Below, piece after piece: positions 9,226-18,426 of a stretch of DNA of 21,320 nucleotides (position 1 is the first letter of the stretch; each line of letters opens with the position of its first letter). The DNA comes from Cladophialophora immunda (lineage: Eukaryota > Ascomycota > Eurotiomycetes > Chaetothyriales > Herpotrichiellaceae), in NCBI RefSeq assembly GCF_000835495.1, contig NW_015622555.1:1-21320 (forward strand), read 5' to 3'. The notes below the pieces were generated by a model. The model was not told where the DNA came from and searched no databases. It worked only from the letters and a program-made list of their open reading frames with translations. Made by a program: the position numbers and the translations under genes.

Positions 9226-10014
9226 CAGTCGTAACCTGACGAGAGTTCGCAGATGGTGCCCTTTCAATCTGTACCTTTTCTGAGTTTCGGTGTCGTGCCA
9301 ACACCAGGGCTTGTGGGACACAGGGTGGTCCCGGACAACGCATTAAGGCATAGACATGTCGCCAAGCAGAGGGCTGGCCGGCTGTGGTTTCCTCGGCGTC
9401 AATTTGAGCGGCACGGTCGGCCAGCATGTATTGCGTGGCAGTCCTCCCAACTTTCGTGGTTTTGGTCGCTTGACCATTGGTCGAAATCGATGTGTTAACC
9501 TCTACATATCGAATGCGAATTTTCACGAGGAGCTTCCTCCCCTTCTGAAAAAGCTCACTCCATTCTGTTAGCTGTGTCTCCACAACCGACCATTCAACTT
9601 GCAAATCGTCAAACTGCCGTGTGAGCGGACGCCCTGTTCGCCCAGTCACGGACACGATAACTTCGATCTCTTCAACTCGAACGCTCCGGGAGGGAACCCT
9701 TTTTTCGAGAGTCGCTCCTCCAGACGCGGTTGCAGGCACTTCTCCCAGTACACGGCAGGACTGAGTACCACATCTTGTTCCGTGTCCGTGATAATCGCCT
9801 TCTTTTTGACCATGACTTTCCACTCAATGGAGTAATGTAGACAGGGAGGCACGTTGTCGTACGTTGCTTCGCGATCCCAGTCCTCGAACTGCATAAAGCC
9901 GAGCCGCTGCGGGCGATCTTGTGTATACGCCTTGCTTCCAGTAGAAGTCAAATATGGTATTGAGTATATTCCCTTCTCTTCTCGTGTTCGCCTAATCTTT
10001 GTCTGGGGAGCAGC
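9226..10014 (-). pseudogene. relic of an uncharacterised conserved fungal family
   Basis: Two or three minus-strand frames together carry a protein pattern I recall as common and uncharacterised in Aspergillus/Penicillium genomes. It starts with an N-terminal piece ending in EATYDNVPPCLHYSIEWKV and DTEQDVVLSPAVYWE (frame open 10014 to about 9690). A switch follows near 9690 to a frame with VIVSVTGRTGRPLTRQFDD, VEWSVVETQLTEW and TQYMLADRAAQIDAEE. That frame continues with SAWRHVYALMRCPGPPC, and a second switch near 9310 leads to PWCWHDTETQKRYRLKGHHLRTLV. The conserved CPGPPC...CW stretch and the following basic segment suggest a small metal-binding or nucleic-acid-binding module, but that is a guess. 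No Met opens the 5' frame after its upstream TGA, so a first exon may be missing. The 3' end is cut off and joined to the AIM9-like relic. Confidence 0.7.
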
Positions 10015-11102
10015 GACTTTGTGATTACCACCTCCTCAAAATGTGTGCGGATGTGCTCGCGAGCGAGTATCAATGACATTTCTGATCCCACCGGGGAAGC
10101 GCTGAAATGTTTTTCGCCGTTGAATGAATCCTGTCAATCGGCGTTGATGGAATGGACTGAGAGTCTTCCAGCCCCGACTGTACGTACTTTCAGAGAAAAA
10201 GAAGTAGGGTATCGAGATTTGAGACATGGAGAACGTTCTGGAAGTGATACCGAGCGTAGAATAGGGAGCGTGTAGTAGGTACTGAGGAGGGGCGAGAATG
10301 TCGCGGTGGTTTGGAGGAAACGCGAAGTAATGCGATAGGTTTCTATTGTGATGATGGGACGCGTTGCTGTCTTGATATCAGCTTAGCGTCTCATGGGCTG
10401 CCGTGGGCTCCCTGGACCCGATGGGCATTCGCCTAGGCTGTTGGCTGTGGGAATAACGGCTGATGTTTTGAGGGATCGTAGAGCCTGAAGCACTGGAGAG
10501 ATCAAGGTCTCTAATGGATTGGCGACGGCAACAGCTGATTCCACTAATCAGATTGCGCCATTTGCGGATGACTAATTGGGTAAGGGGACTATCCCCTGCG
10601 CAGCCAGGATGGCTGGCGGCCGCGCCTAACGATCACTTTGCGCTCGGCTCATGACCGTGTCAGCTTTGCCTTTGCCATTGCCATTCCATTCCCTTTGCCT
10701 TTACCTTTGGCTTGGCTGGTATGGCGAAGGTGTTGCACGCGGGTGCGCATGGGCGATGTCGGTCCCTTTGGGGTGGTGGACGACGGATCACCACCGAGTA
10801 TGTGAAAATTCAACGCGTTGGGAAGGTGATGCGGGAAGATTCACGGCCAATTTACGTCCACCGTGACCGCTCCTCGACCTTGTTCCTTGACTGATCTTGA
10901 GACCGCTCTCTTCTCCTTCTCTTCCCCCTCCGCGTCTCTTCATGCTGGTTACAAAGCGTGTGACAACTGCGTCACTCCAAAGTCACCTCAGTCACAACGA
11001 ACCTCGAAAACTTGGGTGAGTGCCTGTAAGATGTCCATCCTTCTCCCTGACTTCTATCTGCTAATGCTGGTATGGATTAAGTAACGGACCCGTATCTCAG
11101 TC
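10015..11102. other. intergenic region and probable promoter of the LRR-like relic
   Basis: No recognisable gene. From about 10650 to 10715 there is a pyrimidine-rich stretch with repeated CCTTTGCC-type units. From 10895 to 10945 a CT-rich tract (CTCTTCTCCTTCTCTTCCCC) resembles the core promoter/leader tracts of Aspergillus genes. A probable 5' UTR intron (11016-11081) follows. All of this is consistent with a plus-strand promoter for the 11103 start. Confidence 0.5.
11016..11081 (+). promoter_or_regulatory. probable 5' UTR intron ahead of 11103
   Basis: A 66-nt segment with consensus donor GTGAGT (11016-11021), a CTAATG branch-like motif at 11061 and acceptor TTAAG ending at 11081. It lies 21 bases before the first ATG of the plus-strand relic, so it would be removed from the leader. 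Inference from splice signals only. Confidence 0.5.
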
Positions 11103-11819
11103 ATGGATCGAAAGAAGGGTGGTGGTGGCACAGCTCAAGCGCCAATTCTGTTGGACTTCGACACAGAGTAAGACCCTTCCTCTCTCCTTCCCCTGTATGA
11201 TGGAAGAGGCACTCACTGATGTAACCGCCAACGTGGCGGCTACGACGATCTCGCGAACGTGACGGAGAAAAGCCCCTCCTTGTCCTCCCCCAAAATCAAG
11301 ACGGATCCCATTGACGACTGGCCGATTCTGAACGAGTCCTATGGCGACGATCCGTCCGTCGGTGTGGAAGAGCGCGTTCCTACTTCAAAGAAAGTCAAGA
11401 CTGAGTATCACCACGAGCTAGCCAGTTCTATCCAGGTGCAACACCTCCGCTGATGACACGAGACTGGCGGAGGTCAGGGTATCAGGCACATCACCACCGT
11501 CCTCCTCGGTTTCCCTTTCTTCACGTCCAAACCACCTTTCGAACCCGATAAAATATTACACGACGGTTCCCCAAACGGCGCGGGGAGCGAAACGCCTTCG
11601 GGCGCAAAGCCCAGCAGCAATGAGGATTTGAAATATCCAGGTCACGGGCGCGAATGACGAGGTCTTCTGCAAGGATCAAGCGGAGTTCGGAATTGGAGAA
11701 GCTCGTATAAGCGTTCTACGAGAGCCAGGGCAAGGATACCAAGTTGGGGAGGTTTTAATTCGACAGCCAAAAGGTGGAACCGGCAGATGCGCCTGAACAG
11801 CTTGAAATGGAGCATGGGG

Positions 11820-12165
11820 ACTTGATCGAGGTGCACAAAGAGCAGGTCGACGGCGTATGACAGCGTTGCAGGATGGACATTCGATCAAGGAGCATCAAGA
11901 GCAGGTCGATGGCGGCATGACGGCGCTGGCATCCCAAAGACTGTGCATCAGAAAAGAATGAGACGTTCCGCGAGAGACCGGCAAGGATGTCAACCCGACG
12001 AGACAATTGGTCGACGGTCCAACTAGGGGATACGCCGGAATGGCTTTGAAATGGGGGAGAGGGACTTGATCAAGGTGCATCAAGAGCAAGTTGGTGGCGC
12101 ACTACGTCGTTGACCCCCAAAGACCTTGCGTGAGAAAGAATGAAATGAGCTGTTGGCGACGTATG
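11820..12165 (+). repeat. degenerate repeat units containing ATCAAGG-GCATCAAGAGCA
   Basis: Related units start near 11824 (ATCGAGGTGCACAAAGAGCA), 11882 (ATCAAGGAGCATCAAGAGCA) and 12068 (ATCAAGGTGCATCAAGAGCA). The second and third can be followed for about 80 bases into a shared CCAAAGAC..TGC..AGAAA.GAATGA block (near 11934 and 12116). The first and third are both preceded by a TTGAAATGG..GGGACTTGATC block (11804 and 12044). Translated pieces such as MEHGDLIEVHKEQVD suggest the ancestor coded a charged coiled-coil-like region, now out of frame. Confidence 0.6.
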
Positions 12166-12289
12166 GATGTCTCCCCGGCGGCAAAAGTGCAAGTCATATC
12201 TCATGGACCCCATCACCTTGTTCATGTATGGCGACTTGGCTCTTCGCGTCCATGGGAGGATATCTCCTCGCCGAGCGATTAGGACTACC

Positions 12290-12310
12290 GGGGATCGGGG
12301 ATCGGGGATA
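12290..12310 (+). repeat. short tandem repeat, GGGGATC x3
   Basis: Three consecutive 7-base units (GGGGATC, GGGGATC, GGGGATA) inside the decayed gene. No function is implied. Confidence 0.8.
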
Positions 12311-12497
12311 GCTCAAGTTGCGTGGGAAAGGCAACAGTGTTGTATGCAACAGGCGGGAAACTCCCCTACATCAAGGGCTTGTCCTATGGCGCGGGAGAGA
12401 GGCGTTTAATCGGGGGCATTGTACACACCCTCTACTCACTGCCTAACCACTGCCTTCTTTCTAACTGCTTCACCAAAACCTGGTCCAACTGCCTCCT

Positions 12498-12569
12498 GAC
12501 CACCTCACCACGACCTTTGCCAAACACCTCAACACAACCTTCGCTGACCACTTCACCACAAACTTCTCC
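12498..12569 (+). repeat. 24-bp tandem repeat coding an 8-residue unit
   Basis: Three units (12498-12521, 12522-12545, 12546-12569) translate as DHLTTTFA, KHLNTTFA and DHFTTNFS. Differences are mostly at third codon positions or are conservative replacements, so the array evolved under coding constraint before the gene broke. The surrounding frame is closed by TAA at 12462-12464 and TGA near 12612. Confidence 0.7.
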
Positions 12570-12815
12570 GAGTACCCCACTACGGCCTCCTCTCGGGAAG
12601 ACTCTCATTCGTGACCACCTCCGATTCCCATCACCTTGACCTGAAACCCCGTCAATTTCAGCGGCCAGGATCAGGAAACCCTCCGCGGGTACGAGACGGG
12701 GGAAGCGAGAGCAAGTGGCGTCAGGGGCGCAGTCACAATCAGTAGGGAAAATACAGCTAACATTCTCAGACACGCATCAAATCGTTCACCAGCCCGTCGA
12801 GGTCCCAGTCATGGC

Positions 12816-13304
12816 ATGGCACTGAACATTGTGGGATCGGAACGTCTCAGACAATATGTGCGGACCATTAACTGGAAGGGGCTACCGGCAAAGTGGCCGG
12901 TAGGCCCGGAACCGGACTCCTCACGCTTCACGGACGCCTTTTTGTCAGTGGTACGGGAGCTCAGGGGCGGACAACTCCAGTCAGTCATCCTAGATTTGAG
13001 CAAAACTTGTGATGTGGTGAAGGTGTTGACCAGCGGGACGGAAGGCGGGCCAGTCTTCTCAGAAGTTCACCGTTTCGAACTGTTTTGGAGCCCTCGGAAA
13101 CCGGATTGGCAGGTGATCTCGGCGAGAAGAACTCTGGTAGAAAGCTGCCGCAGTCTACCGCAGCTACTACCACAGGTGCGGGAGCTCACGATTGGATTAC
13201 ACCCTAAACAGGACGAAACACAGGTGGGTAAGGGTTATGTGAGTGATGTAAGGGACTTGGCAGCCGCTTGCTGGAAAGATACTTCCCCCATCTTGAAAGG
13301 TTGA
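12816..13304 (+). other. open frame within the LRR-like relic, first part
   Basis: A 162-codon frame starting at an internal Met. Its content (RQYVRTINWKGLPAKWPVG, then REL-rich leucine segments ending in VRELTIGLHPKQ near 13210) continues logically into the next frame but is not joined to it. I tested GT donors at 13224, 13228, 13234, 13239 and 13243 against the CAG acceptor at 13261-13263, and none restores frame. A one-base indel is the simplest explanation. If transcribed today it would give a truncated product. Confidence 0.55.
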
Positions 13305-13810
13305 CACTCAAGATTGTGGTCGACGTCGACGATGCCCTTCCGCAGTTCCTCAAACGCCACAGAAACAGTCTGAAAGAGCTCACTCTCCATCACTGGTGGG
13401 TGTTAGCTCCGACTAAGCCAATCTGCGCGGGTCGACAAACCAAACCCCCACGGACGCTGTTGAGACAACTGATCTTACTCAATCGTGCAACCCAGCTGGA
13501 TAGGGTGACGCTCCGAGGAGACATCTTCACTGGGACCCTAGGTTCGCAAGTGTTTAACGTGACGGGAGCGTTCTATGTCAGGGAAAGGGAGGGAGTTGAT
13601 GAACCCCTCGTCTCTGCCGTCGAAGAATATACCTGCCACCGCAAGCCGTTCCCATTTCCCAAGTTGCAGCCGTATATCACACGAATTGCCGACGGGAATG
13701 TCTCGGGAGACAAGGATCATGCGGAGATCGACGAGGGGGACGAAGATGGGAAGGAAAAGACGAGAAGAAAGGTACATGGTGATCATACATTCGAGATATC
13801 TATGTATTAG
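13268..13810 (+). other. open frame within the LRR-like relic, C-terminal LRR part
   Basis: The frame is open from a TTG at 13268 (no natural start) to TAG at 13808-13810. LRR-like units are visible: YFPHLERLTLKIVVDVDDALPQ and RNSLKELTLHH. After them come a less regular segment and a very acidic and basic tail (DEGDEDGKEKTRRK, about 13725-13770). It reads as the natural C-terminus of the gene family. Confidence 0.55.
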
Positions 13811-14406
13811 TACCCGCCTTAATTGGGGTGACGATCACAGAGTATGTCCGACCACTCATGAGAATGTCCTGGGGATGAATATGGGAATATGCCGGACGAG
13901 TGGGCAGATGAGATTATTTTGCTGGGGAGTAGCTGGAGGTGAAAGGTGCAGAATTGCGGCAGAAGATGACGGTCCAGACACAGGAAGCATTAGAGAAAGA
14001 CCGAGGAATATCTCGTGAGTATTGTGCTCGCCCTAATTGGACAGGATCAAGGAGGGCGTGAGGCATAGGCAATGGAATTTCATACTGTAGACTGAAAAAT
14101 CTCCAAATGTGAGGTAGATCGGTGTCGTATGCCCACCTACCCAGCATATTGGTCGACCCATCTCCAGCCTTGCACCGCCGCCGAGGTGACGACGTCCCTG
14201 TATTCGTAGACCGTACTGGTCTACAAGTTCGATGGGTCGTGAAGAAGTCTTTGAAGGTGGCACGTTTTATCAGCCAATCAATCCTCGCGGAATCTGGGTT
14301 TTGAATGGCCACCACGCGATGAAAGTGAGTTTCGCCAGACGTGAACGGTCGAATTGTGCCGTTCAGCGCTGCACATCAAGAACGCGGGGGCCCTAGGAAT
14401 TTGACG

Positions 14407-14694
14407 ATGACATCTTCAATGGCCCTCGCCGCAGGCAGGTTAGTGAAGGCCAACATGACCACCCCTCAGTTGGCAGAAATCATTGAGGCAATTGCAGGCT
14501 ATTCAACCTTGTTATAGTCGTACCAAAGCAATAGGGCCAAGGATAAGGTGCGGGGACAACCTCTTGGTACTGATGAGAGTGCTTACTTGACCCCAACGGC
14601 TGCAGCAAAGCAGGAACTCTCGTCTCCAGAGCTCAAGAGTCAAGACGCGCGACGCAACTTTCATATTGCCGCTTTCAATTCACAGGGGCCATAG
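14407..14694 (+). other. 96-codon frame interrupted by one TAG, unrecognised
   Basis: Starting at ATG 14407, 36 codons (MTSSMALAAGRLVKANMTTP, then LAEIIEAIAGYSTLL) end at TAG 14515-14517. The same frame then continues for 58 codons (including GTDESAYLTPTAAAKQELSS) to TAG 14692-14694. The composition before and after the first stop looks equally protein-like. It may be a relic of a small gene with one nonsense mutation, or chance. No family is recognised. Confidence 0.25.
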
Positions 14695-14915
14695 TATTTT
14701 GACACCAGACGCGAAGCCTTCATTCCACCGGTATCTTTGCAAACAGGCGCCTATATTTCACCTTGGTTTTGCCCCAAAAATAATATTCCAAACGTTGATT
14801 CGTCATAAAGAAACTGCAGTTAGACGATGTCCGGAATAGTGCATTTGACAGCGTACCTGGAAAGAATCGCAATATTTCCAAAACGTTAGCCGCCTTCGGG
14901 AATGGACTGTAACCT

Positions 14916-14998
14916 TAAAAAAGGGAAGGGGAAAAAAGAAGAAGAAAAGAAAAAGAAAAGGAGAGAACCAAAAACAGAAAAATAGAAAAATCAAAAAT
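14916..14998 (+). repeat. polypurine (A/G) low-complexity tract
   Basis: Roughly 80 bases consist almost only of A and G on the plus strand (AAAAAAGGGAAGGGG then GAAGAAGAAAAG-type units). Such tracts often lie in fungal promoters and are nucleosome-poor. It lies about 430-500 bases upstream of the C2H2 start. Confidence 0.8.
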
Positions 14999-15076
14999 GG
15001 GTGATATCGCCTCCCGCGGTTGGATCGTTTACAGATAAACGTCTGATAACCTCCGAGTCTAACCGCGCTGACTCTC

Positions 15077-15114
15077 TAGTGACCACCTTTTAAATCTCTT
15101 GTAGCTGGTCACTA
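15077..15114. promoter_or_regulatory. 9-bp perfect inverted repeat upstream of the C2H2 gene
   Basis: TAGTGACCA (15077-15085) and TGGTCACTA (15106-15114) are separated by 20 bases. It could be a paired binding site for a dimeric regulator. The spacing is long for a strong hairpin. Inference only. Confidence 0.4.
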
Positions 15115-15239
15115 CCTTCTGTATATGGGACCAACTTAGTTAATATAGTCAGATCAGAACAACGCTACAGTATAGTACAGAACTCGGAGCCGATAAATAA
15201 GAAAGACATCTACGGTTCAATTACATATCCTGTACTAAT

Positions 15240-15312
15240 AGGACGGATATACAGTACTATAACGCACAAATCATTCTAGGACGGAAAGTACATTCTTTGC
15301 TCTTTCCGTCCT
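15240..15312. promoter_or_regulatory. three AGGACGGA sites, two forming an 11-bp palindrome
   Basis: AGGACGGA occurs at 15240-15247 and 15278-15285 and in inverted orientation at 15305-15312. The last two extend to a perfect 11-bp inverted repeat (AGGACGGAAAG at 15278-15288, CTTTCCGTCCT at 15302-15312) with a 13-base loop. It lies about 110-180 bases upstream of the C2H2 start, where operator sites would be expected. The factor is unknown; autoregulation by the C2H2 protein is one possibility. Confidence 0.5.
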
Positions 15313-15422
15313 ACTCGATTTCGATTGCCCTTTGATTTGACATCAAGATTGTAACATTACACCGCTCTCCAATCCACTTCCATCCCTTTCGCTCGTCCAT
15401 CCCAATCGTTATTACTGAGAAT

Positions 15423-16700
15423 ATGGACCCTGAAATGATTTTCGACCCAATAGATCCCAAAATATCAACCGAAGGTGGAAAGGGTCAGTTATAGCTTAAG
15501 TATCCACGTCCAAAAAGTAGAGACTTACTCGTAATAACTCAAGACCACGAACCGCAAGGGAGGACTGAAGACAACCTCTTCGCAGAGTTTCTCAAGTTCG
15601 ACGCATTTAGTGACGGAGATAATGCATTGTGTAGCGGGGGGGAGTGTCCCTCTCTCGTTCCTATGTTATTTTCCGGTTCCTCGACGACGGGCTGTCACAG
15701 CGCCGATAGGACGTTGTTTGCTTCTACAACCCACTCGGCCTCGTATTCGACGAACTGTGCTCTTTCTGCAATACCTAAGCGGGCTTTCGACACCGTCCGA
15801 CCAGGTCCATGTTCAAACTGTTACGCCGTCATCGCGAGCCTTGACTCCGTTTTCAGTCATTCACTGGACGGGAGAAGAAGGCCATGCGGTGCTTTAGAGA
15901 GAGCCCCCGGAGGTTCCGGGCTCCGCACACTGGGTGACTCAAGCGACGCGAATATGGAAGAGACGGGCCATGGTTCATACCGTCCTGACACACCTGGCTC
16001 GAGCCACGGCACCACGGAGCAGTTCCTATCCCATCCAATATCTGCGGACGGACCCTTGCCAGCGGCAGTGACAAATATCGATATGTTCCCTTGGACCTCT
16101 CCGGCTATCGACCATCCCGTGGAAGTGGCAGACCCAAGTCTTATTTTCCAGGTCCCTTCAGGGAACTCTCCATGTGACGACCTTTCTTTGCTGACATCCC
16201 TCGAAGATCAATCCCCTCCTTCTACCACGACCGGCAGCGGTACGCCTATTTTAAGTCGGACAATAGGACGAGACCAACGCATTGACCGTCTGCAGCGGCG
16301 GAGCCCCGTAAGAAGTCGCCCTCGCCGGAATCCGCGAAAACGCGACACACTATCTGCCGAGTGGACAGCGCAGCGCCACTTCGTTTGCAATGATCCAGCC
16401 TGTGCCAGCAAACAAACCGGACAGCCGGTACGATTTAAGAGACAAGAACACCTAGTTCGGCATCAAAAATCATTACACCGGACACCTGGGGAATGGGAAT
16501 TCGTATGCTGGGTGCCGATGTGTGAAAGGCCGTTTAATAGATCGGACAATCTAAGACAACATCTCAGAACTCACTCCAAAAGGAAAGGTGGAGGGAATCG
16601 ATATGTGGCAACTTTGGACAAGAACTCCCAGTACTATGACCCTAATTGGGTGGGGAAGCTTGATAAAGATGGGTATCCACTGGAGTCGAATGGCCAGTAG
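15423..16700 (+). CDS. two-finger C2H2 zinc-finger transcription factor, two exons
   Basis: Exon 1 (15423-15483) and exon 2 (15544-16700) are joined over a 60-nt intron (GTCAGT donor, AACTCAAG acceptor). Phase 1 rejoining gives 405 residues. The first exon supplies only 20 residues ([20 protein letters not shown]). The restored N-terminus continues into an acidic, hydrophobic stretch ([20 protein letters not shown], 28-47) that could be an activation region. The middle is Ser/Pro-rich. A basic stretch [17 protein letters not shown] (about 272-288) is a likely nuclear signal. The two fingers are C302-x4-C307-x19-H327-x4-H332, a long atypical finger containing [14 protein letters not shown], and C342-x4-C347-x12-H360-x3-H364, a classic one. 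This pair with a C-terminal position is typical of fungal C2H2 regulators of development or secondary metabolism. The target genes are unknown. The start has A at -3. Confidence 0.88.
15484..15543 (+). other. intron of the C2H2 gene
   Basis: The 60-nt intron has donor GTCAGT, acceptor CAAG, and an ACTTAC or GTAATAAC stretch as branch-point candidate. Splicing adds the upstream Met exon in phase 1 and removes stops (TAG, TAA) that otherwise cut the frame off from its natural start. Confidence 0.75.
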
Positions 16701-18426
16701 GTTTTCGTCCCCCATGTTCTCGTGCACTTGTAAACGAGAATATCAGAGGTGTTACAGTAGCCTACCACTCCTACTTATTGCATAATGATACTATGAACAG
16801 CTCACATCATACGGATCGCGGAACGAGACAGCGTTGGAGCACGCTTTTTACGGCTATATGGTGTATACTTTAGGGTATAGTCACACCGGACGGGAAGCAC
16901 GATAGTTCTGTCGGGTGACATCCGCTCGAGCACGAGCCATTTCGCAGTGAAGATTAGTATAATACATGACTGATATGGAGGGAATTGACATGTTTGGGAT
17001 GGGGACTATGTATCGATGGGAGCCTTCCCTGTCAAGCGCATCCCGCTTCTTACGTAGATGGTCACGTAGATAGAGGGTTGTGAAGACGTTGCTGGGTATG
17101 TTTGGGGTCCGTGGCGGAGTCTCCTACAGTACGCAGACAATCCTATGAGTGGCCTAGAATCCTGTATAGCCGTCCATGAGTTTCTCCAGCCACGGGTGGG
17201 AAATTCCAGACGTGCGCATATCTGCATCGCTAATTGAGAGTCGAACTTTAGGTTGCTATAGACATTAATTAGGCCGCTTTGCGGACTTCACTTAACTTAT
17301 GGTTGAAAAGAATGTTTTCTATATCGAAGTGAGCGTGAAATCTGGCGAGACCGATGGTGTGCCAAACTACCACACAGGTGGGTGCAGAATTCGCTGGCTG
17401 GGCGGTAAATCTGCCAGAACTTCATCAAAGAATGTAAGCCTGAAAATATCCGAGATAAATCTCGACATATATTGGCGCTGTCGAGCGGCTTAACCCTCCG
17501 ATCATGTCCTAGAATCCGGCTGGAGGCTTCAAAGTTTAGAGGAGATATTACAGACCAAATCGTATTACCCAAGAACATGGGGAGTATATGAGGAGCGCCC
17601 TAACCCGGGGGTTCACTGAACTGCTCCATGGTAAGTAATATTACGCCGTCCAGGGGAAACCTCCCGCTCGGTTATATGGAAGTCGGCACGCATTACTCAA
17701 GACGTCATAGAAATCAATGGGCAAGTCTGACCATGTTGCAGGAGCAGGTCACCGCATTTGAATCACAAAGCATGGTGTTTCCGATTTCGAGGCGAAATGT
17801 TCACCAAATCGGCGACTGTTGTCTCGCGCCGCAATCTGCCTGCCAAGGTGTGATTCGTGGGAACGAACCCAACGCTAGACCAATGGGGCGGATGGGGGAA
17901 TATCGCAATGTGTCCGCAATTTGGACTCCTCTGGAGGACGAATCTACCAATAGCAACTAATATGTAGAGAATGATAGGATCGGCGATTCACTGGCCCGTC
18001 ACTTGACTCCAATCACCTTCGAGTGGAAATCAGATAAACTTCGGCCTGTTGTCGCTTCTCGGCGTTGAATCGCACGACATCCCCATTCAATGGAAGTGTT
18101 TTGTTTGATATCCGCCCCTCTTTACCCCTGAGATAGTCAGCATGCTGACGATATTATACTGTAGTTAGTTATTCCAAGCGCAAGAATGAGAATTAATTCG
18201 TCCATCTGAAGATCACCAAATTCTCCTAGGCCACAAAGTCAGATTATAATACCTTAATCAGCAGCCACTTTGTCACTCCCTCATCATGGAGAGCAGGGCT
18301 CAATACGTACTTTTCTCGACGCAGCAACGGTCTGACCTCTATATCCCCTTCCTTCAGTCTCTAATACTTCTTATATCACCCTCTGTCGGCATCATCTGAG
18401 GCTGCCCAGCTGAGGGATCTGAAAAG
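16701..18426. other. intergenic region between C2H2 and GH128 genes
   Basis: No recognisable gene, tRNA, repeat or transposon. Several open frames of 60-110 codons occur on both strands (for example 17628-17960 plus and 17297-17578 minus) without protein-like signatures. The last 130 bases (18290-18420) are pyrimidine-rich and fit a promoter/leader for the GH128 gene. A possible TATA-like stretch (TTATATC) is near 18371. Confidence 0.5.

Larger units (their letters stand above)
11103..13810 (+). pseudogene. decayed gene with charged N-terminus, repeats and LRR-like C-terminus
   Basis: Plus-strand pieces look like one gene whose frames no longer connect. Piece 1 (11103-11167) reads MDRKKGGGGTAQAPILLDFD. 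A 69-nt intron-like stretch with GTAAGA donor and ACTGAT branch point (11215-11220) follows. The next piece (11238-11453) has GYDDLANVTEKSP, SPKIKTDPIDDWPIL and VGVEERVPTSKKVKTEY, with a KKVK nuclear-signal-like motif. Degenerate repeats fill 11820-12160 and a 24-bp coding repeat lies at 12498-12569. Segment 12664-12810 reads ...VGKIQLTFSDTHQIVHQPVEVPV. A one-base shift then leads to 12816-13304 (SERLRQYVRTINWKGLPAKW, SVVRELRGGQLQSVIL). A second shift leads to 13268-13810 (LERYFPHLERLTLKIV, FLKRHRNSLKELTLHHWW), which looks like leucine-rich repeats of F-box/LRR-type fungal proteins. No F-box is visible. The function is unknown. Confidence 0.6.
13811..15422. other. noncoding region and promoter of the C2H2 gene
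   Basis: Up to about 14700 there are only unrecognised frames, including a plus-strand frame broken by one TAG (14407-14694). From about 14700 the base composition becomes AT-rich. A polypurine tract lies at 14916-14998, and paired inverted motifs and AGGACGGA sites at 15077-15312. Just before the C2H2 start there is a pyrimidine-rich leader (15360-15410). I see no mobile-element ends or RNA genes here. Confidence 0.5.

Noticed and set aside
13224..13263. A 40-nt intron (CAG|GTGGGT...GGCAG) in the LRR-like relic
   Set aside because: Splicing there leaves phase 0 while the downstream LRR frame needs phase 2; other GT donors nearby also fail. A frameshift fits better.
13914..14315. 133-codon minus-strand frame and its overlapping partner
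   Set aside because: They overlap in two frames with no motif in either, and there is no splice or start support.
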